From AP-15 sp963724435 (GTDB lineage: Bacteria; Pseudomonadota; Alphaproteobacteria; ATCC43930; CGMCC-115725): a stretch of 64,000 nucleotides of DNA. Location of the stretch: contig CAVRUN010000005.1 of NCBI GenBank assembly GCA_963724435.1, forward strand, positions 248,001 through 312,000, in the 5' to 3' direction. Positions 56,675-64,000 of this stretch are shown here, piece after piece. Position 1 is the stretch's first letter. Every line of letters begins with the position of its first letter. The position numbers and the translations under genes are program-made. The notes beneath the pieces are model-generated. The model did no database searches, was not told the origin of the DNA, and was given only the letters and a program-made list of their open reading frames with translations.

Positions 56675-56708
56675 AGATCGAGAATGCGCTCAGATCGAGG
56701 GTGTGCTC
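56675..56708 (+). repeat. 17-base direct tandem repeat
   Basis: AGATCGAGAATGCGCTC is followed at once by AGATCGAGGGTGTGCTC, matching at 14 of 17 bases. It lies in the 364-base gap between the divergent helicase and ABC-F genes, where no gene is seen, and could be a regulator site; no promoter was placed. Confidence 0.5.
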
Positions 56709-56833
56709 AATTCGCGCCGTCGTTCTCACCATGTGACCAGGTGATGCCTTGCTGCCGCAGATCACACACGGCTCAGCCTGCATGCGCCATTGGTGGGAGC
56801 CCAGCCAGTGATCGCACCGGCGACACGTGATAT

Positions 56834-58666
56834 TTGGTCGGCGTGCCGCGTCCGTTGCTGCTGCTACAGGATATCAGCCTCACCTTTGGGGTGACGCCGC
56901 TCTTGGTGGGCGCGGGGCTGTCCATTGCCGTCGGTGACCGGGTCTGTCTCGTTGGCCGCAATGGCTCCGGCAAGTCCACCTTGCTGCGAATTGCCGCCGG
57001 CCTGGTTGAGCCTGATGCCGGTGACCGCTTCGTGCAGCCCGGAGCCACGGTCTGCTATCTCCCGCAGGAACCTGATTTATCCGGGTTTGCCACGATGCTG
57101 GCGTATGTCGAGGCGGGGTTCGGGCCCGAAGCGGCCGGCGGTCACCACCGCGCGCTGTATCTGCTCAAAGAACTCGGCTTGACTGGCGAGGAAGATCCTG
57201 GATCGTTATCCGGTGGCGAGGCCCGCCGTGCCGCGCTAGCCCGCGTTCTCGCGCCGGCGCCCGACATCTTGCTGCTCGACGAGCCAACCAACCATCTCGA
57301 CCTCCCCGGTATCGAGTGGCTGGAGCGCGAGTTAGCCGGAATGCGTGCGGGAATTGTCCTGATCAGCCATGACCGTCGACTGCTGGAACGCATTTCACGC
57401 ACTACAGTCTGGATCGACCGCGGCATTACCCGGACCCTCGACGAGGGGTTCAAGGCGTTCGAGCCTTGGCGCGACACCGTGTTGGAACAGGAGGAGAGCG
57501 AGCACCACAAGCTCGGGCGCAAAATCGCGATGGAGGAGGATTGGCTGCGCTACGGGGTGACCGCTCGCCGCACCCGCAACCAGAGGCGACTGGCCGATCT
57601 GCATGCGCTGCGCAAGAAGCGGAGGGAGCGACGTGCCGCCCAGGGTACGGTTCGGCTGGAGGCCACCCAGGCCGGCTTGTCGGGCCGGCTCGTCATTGTT
57701 GCGGAGAGTGTATCGAAATCCTATGGGGTTCGGCCAATCATACGCAACTTTTCGACCGCAATCCTGCGCGGCGACCGGGTTGGCATTGTCGGCCCAAATG
57801 GTGCCGGCAAGACGACATTGCTAAATCTGTTGACGGGCGCGCTGGCGCCGGATTCGGGCGAGGTGCGGCTCGGCACCAACCTCGCTCAGGTCACCCTCGA
57901 CCAGCGGCGCGAAAGCCTCGATCCGGAAAAAAACTTGAGCGAGGCGCTGACTGGCGGCGGCGACACGGTAAATATTGACGGCCAAAGTCGGCACGTCATC
58001 GGCTACATGAAGGATTTCCTATTCCGCCCTGAGCAGGCCCGCACCCCGGTCGGCACCCTATCAGGTGGCGAGCGCGCCCGGCTGACCCTGGCCCGCGCGT
58101 TTGCCCGGCCGTCCAACCTGCTTGTGCTCGACGAGCCAACCAACGATCTGGATCTGGAAACCCTTGACCTGTTGCAGGAGCGGCTGGCCGACTATCCCGG
58201 CACGGTGCTGTTGGTCAGCCACGACCGCGACTTCCTCGATCGCGTGGTGACATCGATCATTGCCGCCGAAGGTCACGGGTGCTGGATCGAGTACGCCGGC
58301 GGCTACACCGACATGCTGGCCCAACGCGCCGCGGCTCACCGCAGATCGCCGCCGGCGGTGGCCCCGAGAAAGCAATCGCGGCCGACGAAAGTGACCAGAG
58401 CACGATCATTTGCCCGTCCTCCGCGGATGAGTTTCCAGGACCGGCATGCGCTGGAGACGCTGCCAACCCGCATCGCTGCGTTACAGACGAAAGTTGCCGA
58501 GCTGAACGAACTCCTGGCCGATCCGAACCTTTATGCCCGCGATCCCCGGCGGTTTGGCGAAACGACCACGGCGCTCGCCACGGCGCGGGACGGGCTCACA
58601 GCGCTCGAAGAGCAGTGGCTGACACTGGAAATGCTGCGTGAGGAGATCGATGATACCAAAAGGTAG
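56834..58666 (+). CDS. ABC-F family ATPase (Uup-like)
   Basis: This is a soluble twin-ABC protein without membrane helices. The first cassette has GRNGSGKST, LSGGEARR and LLLDEPTNHLD; the second has GPNGAGKTT, LSGGERARL and LVLDEPTNDLD. The linker between them is charged (the P-site interacting region of the ABC-F family), and the last 70 residues form the coiled-coil tail typical of Uup (ALETLPTRIAALQTKVAEL). ABC-F proteins act on ribosomes or, for Uup, in DNA/ribosome-linked processes. The start is uncertain: TTG at 56834 or GTG at 56843, neither with a strong ribosome binding site. Confidence 0.9.
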   Translation: MVGVPRPLLLLQDISLTFGVTPLLVGAGLSIAVGDRVCLVGRNGSGKSTLLRIAAGLVEPDAGDRFVQPGATVCYLPQEPDLSGFATMLAYVEAGFGPEAAGGHHRALYLLKELGLTGEEDPGSLSGGEARRAALARVLAPAPDILLLDEPTNHLDLPGIEWLERELAGMRAGIVLISHDRRLLERISRTTVWIDRGITRTLDEGFKAFEPWRDTVLEQEESEHHKLGRKIAMEEDWLRYGVTARRTRNQRRLADLHALRKKRRERRAAQGTVRLEATQAGLSGRLVIVAESVSKSYGVRPIIRNFSTAILRGDRVGIVGPNGAGKTTLLNLLTGALAPDSGEVRLGTNLAQVTLDQRRESLDPEKNLSEALTGGGDTVNIDGQSRHVIGYMKDFLFRPEQARTPVGTLSGGERARLTLARAFARPSNLLVLDEPTNDLDLETLDLLQERLADYPGTVLLVSHDRDFLDRVVTSIIAAEGHGCWIEYAGGYTDMLAQRAAAHRRSPPAVAPRKQSRPTKVTRARSFARPPRMSFQDRHALETLPTRIAALQTKVAELNELLADPNLYARDPRRFGETTTALATARDGLTALEEQWLTLEMLREEIDDTKR

Positions 58667-59046
58667 TGAGGATTCTGGTCTACTGCCTTGCGGCGCGGGC
58701 GTAATAGGCCGCCGTGGGTCGGATACTCGAGAAGGACGCTAAGTGCCGCGCGATGCCTGTGGCACAAACTATCACACATCGCGCATGGTTCGGGCGAGTT
58801 GGGAGGTGTCGGATCTTCCGGGCCGCGACTGGGCTACAAGTCCGCCAGTGGACCGAGCGGATCATCAAAATCACTCGCCGGGGCCTTCGGTTTTTTGCGC
58901 CTCCGCTAACCGGCAACAACAAGGCAGACTACCGAAAGATGGCGGTCGGCGGCTGTAGGCGGGATTGCCGAGGCTTTGGCGGTTCCTTGCCGAGTTGCTC
59001 GCCGCACTGGCCTATAAGGTCGATCGCCATGGCGACCACCGCCTGG
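58667..59046. other. non-coding gap
   Basis: No supported gene or structured element is seen in this stretch between the ABC-F gene and the hpaB-like remnant. Open frames here are short and show no family features. Confidence 0.5.
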
Positions 59047-59457
59047 TCAATCTCGATCGGGGTGCGGTTTTTCGATGATCTCCTTAATCTTGGAATAGGC
59101 ATCGGGCGCGAAGACGCGATACGACAAACCGTCTTGCAGATTGGGCAACAGCGCATCGCCGACCCAGGGCTGCGGATTGCTCGCCATGCAATCCGACAAC
59201 GACCAGAACAGATTGCGCCACGACACCATCTCGCCGAGCATCGCCTGGTTGCCGCGGAATTCGTCGCCACCGGTCGCGTGCAACGCCTTTGCGACGAGCC
59301 CGCAAATAAAGTCGAGCTTGACGGCAAACCGTGTGCAGCCCTGAAAGCAAAACCCGTTCAGAAACCCGGAACGCGGATAAAAGCTCAGGATCTTTTCCGG
59401 GTCGCTGTGGACAGGACGTTCTCCCGGGGGGGTCAGCAAATTGCTCGCAGGCTGCAA
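59047..59457 (-). pseudogene. fragment of HpaB/PvcC-type flavin monooxygenase
   Basis: The minus strand encodes the C-terminal middle part of a two-component 4-hydroxyphenylacetate 3-monooxygenase-like oxygenase: FYPRSGFLNGFCFQGCTRFA, VKLDFICGLVAKAL, FRGNQAMLGEMVSWRNLFW and PWVGDALLPNLQDGLSYRVF. It has neither the N-terminal half nor the final domain and ends at a stop soon after YSKIKEIIEK. It is a remnant about one quarter of the normal 480-520 residues. The flanking gap 59458-59826 has no gene. Confidence 0.75.
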
Positions 59458-59671
59458 AGTTTTGGCGGCTGTAAAGATCCGGCGGAGGTTGAAGATTTTT
59501 GCCGAGCCGCGGCCGTCGCGGGCTGCCTTTGCTGCCTTGGTTCTGGCGGCCGGTCAAAGGCGTCCGATTCGACCTGCGGAGCTCTGGTTTTGCGCGAGTT
59601 GAGTTATGGGTAGCCGCTGTCGCCCAGGGACGCCACGCAAGTCCGACGCTTCAAGCCGCCACGTTACAATA

Positions 59672-59686
59672 CGGACAAAATGTCCG
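59672..59686. promoter_or_regulatory. inverted repeat resembling a repressor operator
   Basis: CGGACA, AAA, TGTCCG is a perfect inverted repeat of the form bound by many TetR-type repressors. No matching regulator gene is next to it. It may be left over from the operon that held the hpaB-like gene. Confidence 0.35.
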
Positions 59687-59711
59687 GAGAGCGCGATGCA
59701 CCAACAATAGC

Positions 59712-59726
59712 GACGCTGTCAGCGTC
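59712..59726. promoter_or_regulatory. second perfect inverted repeat
   Basis: GACGCT, GTC, AGCGTC lies 25 bases after the first inverted repeat. Both have six-base arms and a three-base spacer but different sequences. Confidence 0.3.
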
Positions 59727-59826
59727 ACGCGAGACAACAGCGCGTGTGTGCTGCGGTTCTCGACCACGTTTTAGGCTGCGCGCGGGCAACCGGCCCGCGC
59801 GGGCGCCTTGGTCGAATTCCGCTGCT

Positions 59827-60294
59827 TTAGCGAGAAAAGGCGCCGCGCTCGGCCGTGCGGATTGCCTGGTCAAAGGCCGCCATCACCGCCGCGTGCGATG
59901 ACCGATCGTTCATCGTCTCGACATTGGTAAACCCCCGCGAGCGAGCGACGTCGATCAGCATCGCATGCGCCGACCAGGCAATTGTCGGATCGTTCAGCCG
60001 CTTGGCCGCAGCGCGCAAAGCGCCAACCGCGCAGCGCTGTCCGCCAAAAGACCGGTAAGTGCGCCGCGTCCAATCCTTTGGATCAACGATCGTATCCTTT
60101 GCGTCGCGCAACAGATCGGCAACGGCGAGACCGCGTTCGGCCGGCGTTGGCGCGCGCAGCATCGTCGGGGCTGTGGCTTTCTTGCCGTGCAGCCGGGTCT
60201 GGTACCAGAGCCGGCACCCTTGCCGGCTCCACAGCGGGAAGAGGCCGGTGTCGTACGGGGTTGTTGCGGGGAAATAAGTACCATCGAATGGCAT
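59827..60294 (-). CDS. DUF6197-like protein
   Basis: This 155-residue cytosolic protein starts at ATG 60294 with TAGGAGAGCG directly upstream. The core reads DAKDTIVDPKDWTRRTYRSF, then GQRCAVGALRAAA and NVETMNDRSSHAAVMAAFDQAI. That agrees with the DUF6197 pattern as I remember it (a tryptophan-led segment, a single Cys before GAL, and ND followed by a helix). No catalytic residues are established for the family. It sits alone between a monooxygenase remnant and an SMP-30 gene. Confidence 0.7.
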   Translation of the reverse strand: MPFDGTYFPATTPYDTGLFPLWSRQGCRLWYQTRLHGKKATAPTMLRAPTPAERGLAVADLLRDAKDTIVDPKDWTRRTYRSFGGQRCAVGALRAAAKRLNDPTIAWSAHAMLIDVARSRGFTNVETMNDRSSHAAVMAAFDQAIRTAERGAFSR

Positions 60295-60500
60295 CGCGCT
60301 CTCCTATTGCCTCGGTTACCAATCGTCAGACGTCACCACCACGCAGCGCACATCTCCCCCGCGACGCGCGCGAAATCGGCTTGAGCCAAGATGCTTTCGG
60401 GACGGGCTGCGCAGGGGCGCATTGCCTAAACGGCTCTGCCATCGGCAATGATCCCGCCACTTTGTCGACACCGCCGGGATCGCCAGCTCTCCTCCAAGAC

Positions 60501-60536
60501 CCAGGGAAACCATTCCCTGACATGATGATTCCCTGG
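60501..60536. promoter_or_regulatory. alternative hairpins from one arm and two targets
   Basis: CAGGGAA (60502-60508) can pair with TTCCCTG at 60513-60519 (four-base loop) or, with one extra base, TTCCCTGG at 60529-60536. The two pairings exclude each other. The rest of the 60295-60746 gap shows no gene. Confidence 0.4.
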
Positions 60537-60684
60537 CACCGGCAGCCTGTCAATCGCGCAACGAGAGCAATTCAATCGCGGCGCCCTGGAAAATTACGTG
60601 CCGAGTGGGAGCAAGAGGGCGGACGGTAAGAAAGCGCGACTTCTTGGTCCTGGATAATGCGGTCCCACCCGATTGTGGGCGTGC

Positions 60685-60714
60685 TTGACCGCACGGCTGA
60701 TCGGGCGACAGAAT
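60685..60714 (+). promoter_or_regulatory. candidate promoter of the SMP-30 gene
   Basis: TTGACC (60685-60690) and CAGAAT (60709-60714) are 18 bases apart and lie about 33 bases before the start codon. The match is moderate. Confidence 0.3.
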
Positions 60715-60746
60715 CCCGCGGTTTTGATCCGGGGGAGGAAAGTGCC

Positions 60747-61661
60747 ATGGCCGAATTACGCATTGTCACGAGCGGGTTGCGGTTTCCCGAGGGGCCGGTG
60801 GCGATGGCCGACGGCTCGGTGATCCTGGGCGAGATCGCCGGCGCCGCGGTGACGCGGGTCGCATCCGACGGCCGCAAGACCGAGATCGGCAACGCAGGCG
60901 GTGGCCCGAACGGCGTCGCTACCGGACCCGACGGCGCGCTCTATGTCTGCAATAATGGCGGCAACGAATACGCCCAGGGCGGGTTTTTATCGACTGGCCC
61001 GGCGAAGGACTACCAGAGCGGCTATATCCAACGCATCGACCCGAGAACGGGCGACACGCGGGTGCTGTACCGCGAATGCAACGGGCACAAGCTTTCCGCC
61101 CCCAACGATATCGTGTTCGACCGCCAGGGCGGGTTCTATTTTACCGATCTCGGTAAAAGGTATGCGCATCACCGCGACCACGGCGGAGTCTATTATGCGC
61201 TGCCCGACGGCTCGAAAGTGACCGAACTGGCCTACCCGATTGTCAGCCCGAACGGCATCGGCCTTTCGCCCGACGAAAAGACGCTCTATGTCGCCGACAC
61301 CGAGACCTCGCGGTTGTTCGCATTCGACATCGTCTCGCCCGGCGCGCTCAAGAGCGAGCCCTTCCCGGCGCCGTATGGCGGACGGCTGGTGTGCGGATTG
61401 CCGGGGTTTCAGCGCTTTGACAGCCTCGCCGTCGAGGCCTCGGGCAATATCTGCGTCGCCACGCTGATTACCGGCCACATCACGGTCATCGCGCCCGACG
61501 GCCATCTCGTGCGTCAGGTCAAGATGCCCGATGTCTACCCGACCAATATCTGCTTTGGCGGCAGCGACATGAAAACCGCCTACATCACCTTGTCCGGCAG
61601 CAGCCAATTGGGCGCTATGGATTGGCCCGAACCCGGCCTGCGCCTCAACTTCACCGCCTGA
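60747..61661 (+). CDS. SMP-30/gluconolactonase family protein
   Basis: This is a six-bladed beta-propeller lactonase of the SMP-30/LRE family. The typical blocks are GLRFPEGPVAMADGS at the start (metal-ligand Glu), NGVATGPDGALYVCNNGG, APNDIVFDRQGGFYFTD and SPNGIGLSPDEKTLYVADT. ATG at 60747 with GGGGGAGGAAA before it gives 304 residues, the normal length; no signal peptide. Substrates in the family are sugar or other lactones; here it is not determined. Confidence 0.88.
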   Translation: MAELRIVTSGLRFPEGPVAMADGSVILGEIAGAAVTRVASDGRKTEIGNAGGGPNGVATGPDGALYVCNNGGNEYAQGGFLSTGPAKDYQSGYIQRIDPRTGDTRVLYRECNGHKLSAPNDIVFDRQGGFYFTDLGKRYAHHRDHGGVYYALPDGSKVTELAYPIVSPNGIGLSPDEKTLYVADTETSRLFAFDIVSPGALKSEPFPAPYGGRLVCGLPGFQRFDSLAVEASGNICVATLITGHITVIAPDGHLVRQVKMPDVYPTNICFGGSDMKTAYITLSGSSQLGAMDWPEPGLRLNFTA

Positions 61662-61685
61662 GCAAATTGTTAACTTGCATTGCGT

Positions 61686-62706
61686 CTATTGCTGGAGGAT
61701 GGCGTCCAAATGCTTTCGTAACCCCTCCTCCACCTTTCTTTTTCCGCCTATCGAATTTTCGTAGAACAGACATCGATAGCCACTGACGTCGAACGGAAGA
61801 TTTTTGCCGACCTCCGCAAGTAGAATCGTCGGCTTCTTCATCGCGTGAACAAATCCGAGTTCATAAAACACGTTTTGATTGGGCGGTGTGATTTCAGCGA
61901 TAACGACCTTAGCTTCCACGATCCCTTGAGTAATGTCTTCCAGAATGATACCAGGCCCAAATACTTCACCCGCGTGATATGCATGAAGTTTGAAGGATTC
62001 TATAACGGGGTGTATAACGTCAGCGTAAAGAGTTCTGATAAGGATCCGAGAACTGCATTACGACAAAGGCCGTTCCAGGCTCTCTTCGCACATAAGGATT
62101 TTTGAACTCCACCTTGTCTGTGCCCCAGGTAAATAATCCTAACTGTCCTTGTGGCAGTGGGGTATCTAAGATATGATCAAGAACCTGAACGCCATCGACT
62201 TCCAGCATCAGTCGCTGCCCGCGGACGTGGACTGATATCTCGTATGGATGCTCCACAACCAAGTTATCATAACTTCCTGCTACCGATACGGCACGCCAAC
62301 CTCGAGCGCGATCAGATTGCGCAATGCTGTAAGCGAAACCAAAACCACCAAGACCAATACTAATATACGGATCGTTCGTGGATCGATATCCAAACAGTAT
62401 TCTGCCTTCGCTCGTCGAAGTGGTCTTATCGTCGGATTTATGAAGCGTAATTGTTACCTTTGCGTCGCCCTCTGAGAATCGAATATTCGATACGCAAATT
62501 CCAAAGGGAACATTCGGCTGATGCGGCCTTATGTAGAGGGGCTGAACTGGGCTGGGGAACTCCCAACGACCTGCAATAGGTGCCCATTTCTCTATTAGCT
62601 CGTACTCCTCGGTCACGCTCAGCCCCAAAAAGTCGCGTTCTTTCCGCCTTCTTATAACACCGTCAAGGACGACGGCTCCATACGTCGTTGCTGGGTTCCT
62701 CGACAC
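61686..62706 (-). pseudogene. beta-sandwich plus TIR/deoxyribosyltransferase-like protein, frameshifted
   Basis: From GTG 62706 the N-terminal 210 residues form a lectin/LamG-like beta-sandwich (GLGGFGFAYSIAQSD, then YEISVHVRGQRLMLEVDG). The frame then enters a second domain (TAFVVMQFSDPYQNSL) and stops at 62020. A frame two bases off continues DVIHPVIESFKLHAYHAGEV, DITQGIVEAKVVIAEITP and NVFYELGFVHAMKKPTILL to 61686. This is a TIR/nucleoside deoxyribosyltransferase-like fold, with the expected Glu in YELG. Loss of two bases near 62024-62028 explains the break; restored, the protein would be about 340 residues. The DNA is more AT-rich than its neighbours, suggesting transfer. An assembly or sequencing error is possible. 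Confidence 0.75.
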
Positions 62707-62814
62707 GCTGCATAGGGATCGACAGATCTCTGGCCGTGTCGCGCTGTTCCAACCTCTTGGCGACAGCCTGTTTTAAGAGTTTACTTCGACCAAAGCGTCT
62801 GAGGAGCTTACCCG

Positions 62815-63903
62815 ATGAAAGCCGCCGTCTTTCACGCGCCGCACCAGCCGCTGACGGTCGAGGAGGTCGCGGTCAACAAGCCGGGCCCGCGCGAGGTATT
62901 GTTGCGCACCGCCTTTGCCGGGCTTTGTCACAGTGATCTGCACTTTATCGAGGGACTGTACCCGATCCCGACCCCGGTCGTGCTCGGCCATGAATCCTCG
63001 GCGATTGTCGAGGCGGTCGGCGACGGCGTGACCTATGTCAAGCCCGGCGACCATGTCATTACTTGCCTCAGCGTGTTTTGCGGTACGTGCCCGCAATGCC
63101 TGACCGGCCATCCTAATTTGTGCGAGAACACCGACGTCAAGATGCTGCCCGGTGTCGCCAAGCGCATGAGCTGGAACGGGCAGCAATTAAACCAGGCGTT
63201 CAACCTGTCCTCCTTTGCCGAACAGATGCTGGTCCACGAGAACTCGATGGTGAAGATCGACGACGACATCCCGCTCGACCGCGCCGCATTGGTTGGCTGC
63301 GGTGTGATGACGGGGGTCGGCGCGGTGTTTAACGCCGCCAAGGTCGAGCCGGGTTCGACCGTCGCGGTGATCGGTTGCGGCGGCGTCGGGCTGTCCGCAG
63401 TCAATGGCGCCGCGCTCGCCGGGGCCGAGCGCATCATCGCGATCGACACCGTCGCCTCGAAGTTGGAGCTGGCGCGCGAACTCGGCGCCACCGACACGCT
63501 CAACGTCAGCAATGCTGACCCGGTCAAAGCGGTGCGCGACATGACCGGCGGTGGCGTCAACTATTCGTTCGAGGCGCTCGGCACCAAACCGACCGCCGAG
63601 CAGGCGTTTCAGATGCTACGCGCCGGCGGCACCGCGACGATCATCGGCATGGTGCCGTTTGGCGTGAAGATCGAACTGCACGGCGCGGATTTTCTGCGCG
63701 ACCGCAAGATCCAGGGCACATCGATGGGCGGCAACCGCTTCCGCGTGGACATGCCTCGGCTGCTGTCTCTGTGGCGTCAGGGCCGGCTCAAGCTCGACCA
63801 TCTGATCTCCGGCACCCTGCAGCTCGGCGACATCAATGACGGCTTTGCCAAGCTCAAATCCGGTGCGCCGGTGCGCCAGCTGATCGATTTCGCCGCCGCC
63901 TGA
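62815..63903 (+). CDS. zinc-dependent alcohol dehydrogenase
   Basis: This medium-chain NAD-dependent dehydrogenase has 362 residues. Catalytic zinc ligands are in GLCHSDLHF and VVLGHESSA; the structural zinc site is a four-cysteine loop (CGTCPQCLTGHPNLC). The nucleotide-binding glycine motif is VIGCGGVGLSAVNGA with an Asp (IAIDTV) favouring NAD over NADP. The C-terminal half matches class III/NDMA-type alcohol dehydrogenases. GAGGAG precedes the ATG. Substrate not fixed; short-chain or aryl alcohols are likely. Confidence 0.92.
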   Translation: MKAAVFHAPHQPLTVEEVAVNKPGPREVLLRTAFAGLCHSDLHFIEGLYPIPTPVVLGHESSAIVEAVGDGVTYVKPGDHVITCLSVFCGTCPQCLTGHPNLCENTDVKMLPGVAKRMSWNGQQLNQAFNLSSFAEQMLVHENSMVKIDDDIPLDRAALVGCGVMTGVGAVFNAAKVEPGSTVAVIGCGGVGLSAVNGAALAGAERIIAIDTVASKLELARELGATDTLNVSNADPVKAVRDMTGGGVNYSFEALGTKPTAEQAFQMLRAGGTATIIGMVPFGVKIELHGADFLRDRKIQGTSMGGNRFRVDMPRLLSLWRQGRLKLDHLISGTLQLGDINDGFAKLKSGAPVRQLIDFAAA

Positions 63904-64000
63904 GCCCGGCTGCGGCTCTGCTACCGTCAATCGTCCGCCGCCCGGGCCGAACTCCGGACACATGTTTCTTCGGGTTCACCGCACCGGGGCAACACCATGG
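63904..64000. other. window end, no feature seen
   Basis: Only 97 bases remain after the dehydrogenase stop; nothing can be supported here. Confidence 0.5.

Noticed and set aside
59680..59901. A possible small gene starting inside the CGGACA inverted repeat
   Set aside because: Arginine/alanine-rich, overlaps the DUF6197-like gene on the other strand, and resembles no repressor N-terminus.

Overview
The window is high-GC DNA with dense coding, and its gene families point to an alphaproteobacterium, probably a soil or plant-associated member of the Rhizobiales or Rhodospirillales. The order is inferred from the relatives the proteins call to mind (Bradyrhizobium-like DUF932 genes, a PvcC/HpaB-type fragment, a TreS-maltokinase fusion, a D-carbamoylase close to the Agrobacterium enzyme). 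No rRNA, tRNA or CRISPR array was recognised.

Layout. 1-0.9 kb holds the 3' part of an FAD monooxygenase. 1.1-11.8 kb is an oligopeptide/dipeptide-type ABC importer operon with two ATPases, two permeases and, unusually, four paralogous solute-binding proteins interleaved with them. 11.9-14 kb carries a VOC protein, then a translationally coupled pair: a cytoplasmic HtrA-like protein with all three catalytic residues replaced, and a LuxR-type regulator. 14.4-21.7 kb holds a gamma-glutamyltransferase (minus), a ClC antiporter, a D-hydantoinase, a secreted PHB-depolymerase-type esterase and a D-carbamoylase. The hydantoinase and carbamoylase together convert hydantoins to D-amino acids. 21.7-25.9 kb has a hybrid sensor kinase (minus) and a ThDP enzyme of the acetolactate synthase family.

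26.3-41.1 kb is a compact six-gene glycogen/trehalose operon: treS-maltokinase fusion, glgB, glgX, treZ, malQ, treY. GlgX and MalQ trim and rearrange alpha-glucan chains, TreY/TreZ turn chain ends into trehalose, TreS links trehalose with maltose, and GlgB branches alpha-glucan. glgA, glgC, glgE and glgP are not in the window. The operon is followed by GC-rich inverted repeats and a scar of an IS630-type transposase fragment joined to a frameshifted pcm pseudogene.

42.1-53.3 kb is a mixed housekeeping/envelope region: a membrane metallophosphoesterase, a PLDc_N/SHOCT membrane protein, a GntP-family permease, two different patatin-like proteins, a small secreted protein, a P450-like haem protein with a Tat-like leader beside an outer-membrane barrel, and an AI-2E family permease. 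53.5-55.1 kb is a decayed accessory block of plasmid/phage-type genes (gp88-like, a 63-residue protein, DUF932), each with an upstream hairpin whose loop contains GCTGCTGC. 55.2-58.7 kb has divergent DEAD-box helicase and ABC-F genes. 58.7-62.7 kb is again scarred: an hpaB-type fragment, a DUF6197-like gene, an SMP-30/gluconolactonase gene, and an AT-richer, frameshifted gene joining a beta-sandwich domain to a TIR/nucleoside deoxyribosyltransferase-like domain, a possible defence effector. A zinc alcohol dehydrogenase closes the window.

The best candidates for undescribed biology are the exported P450-like protein, the lectin-like/TIR-like protein, the GCTGCTGC-loop hairpin elements, the four-receptor ABC operon with a covarying cysteine pair, and the pseudoprotease-regulator pair.
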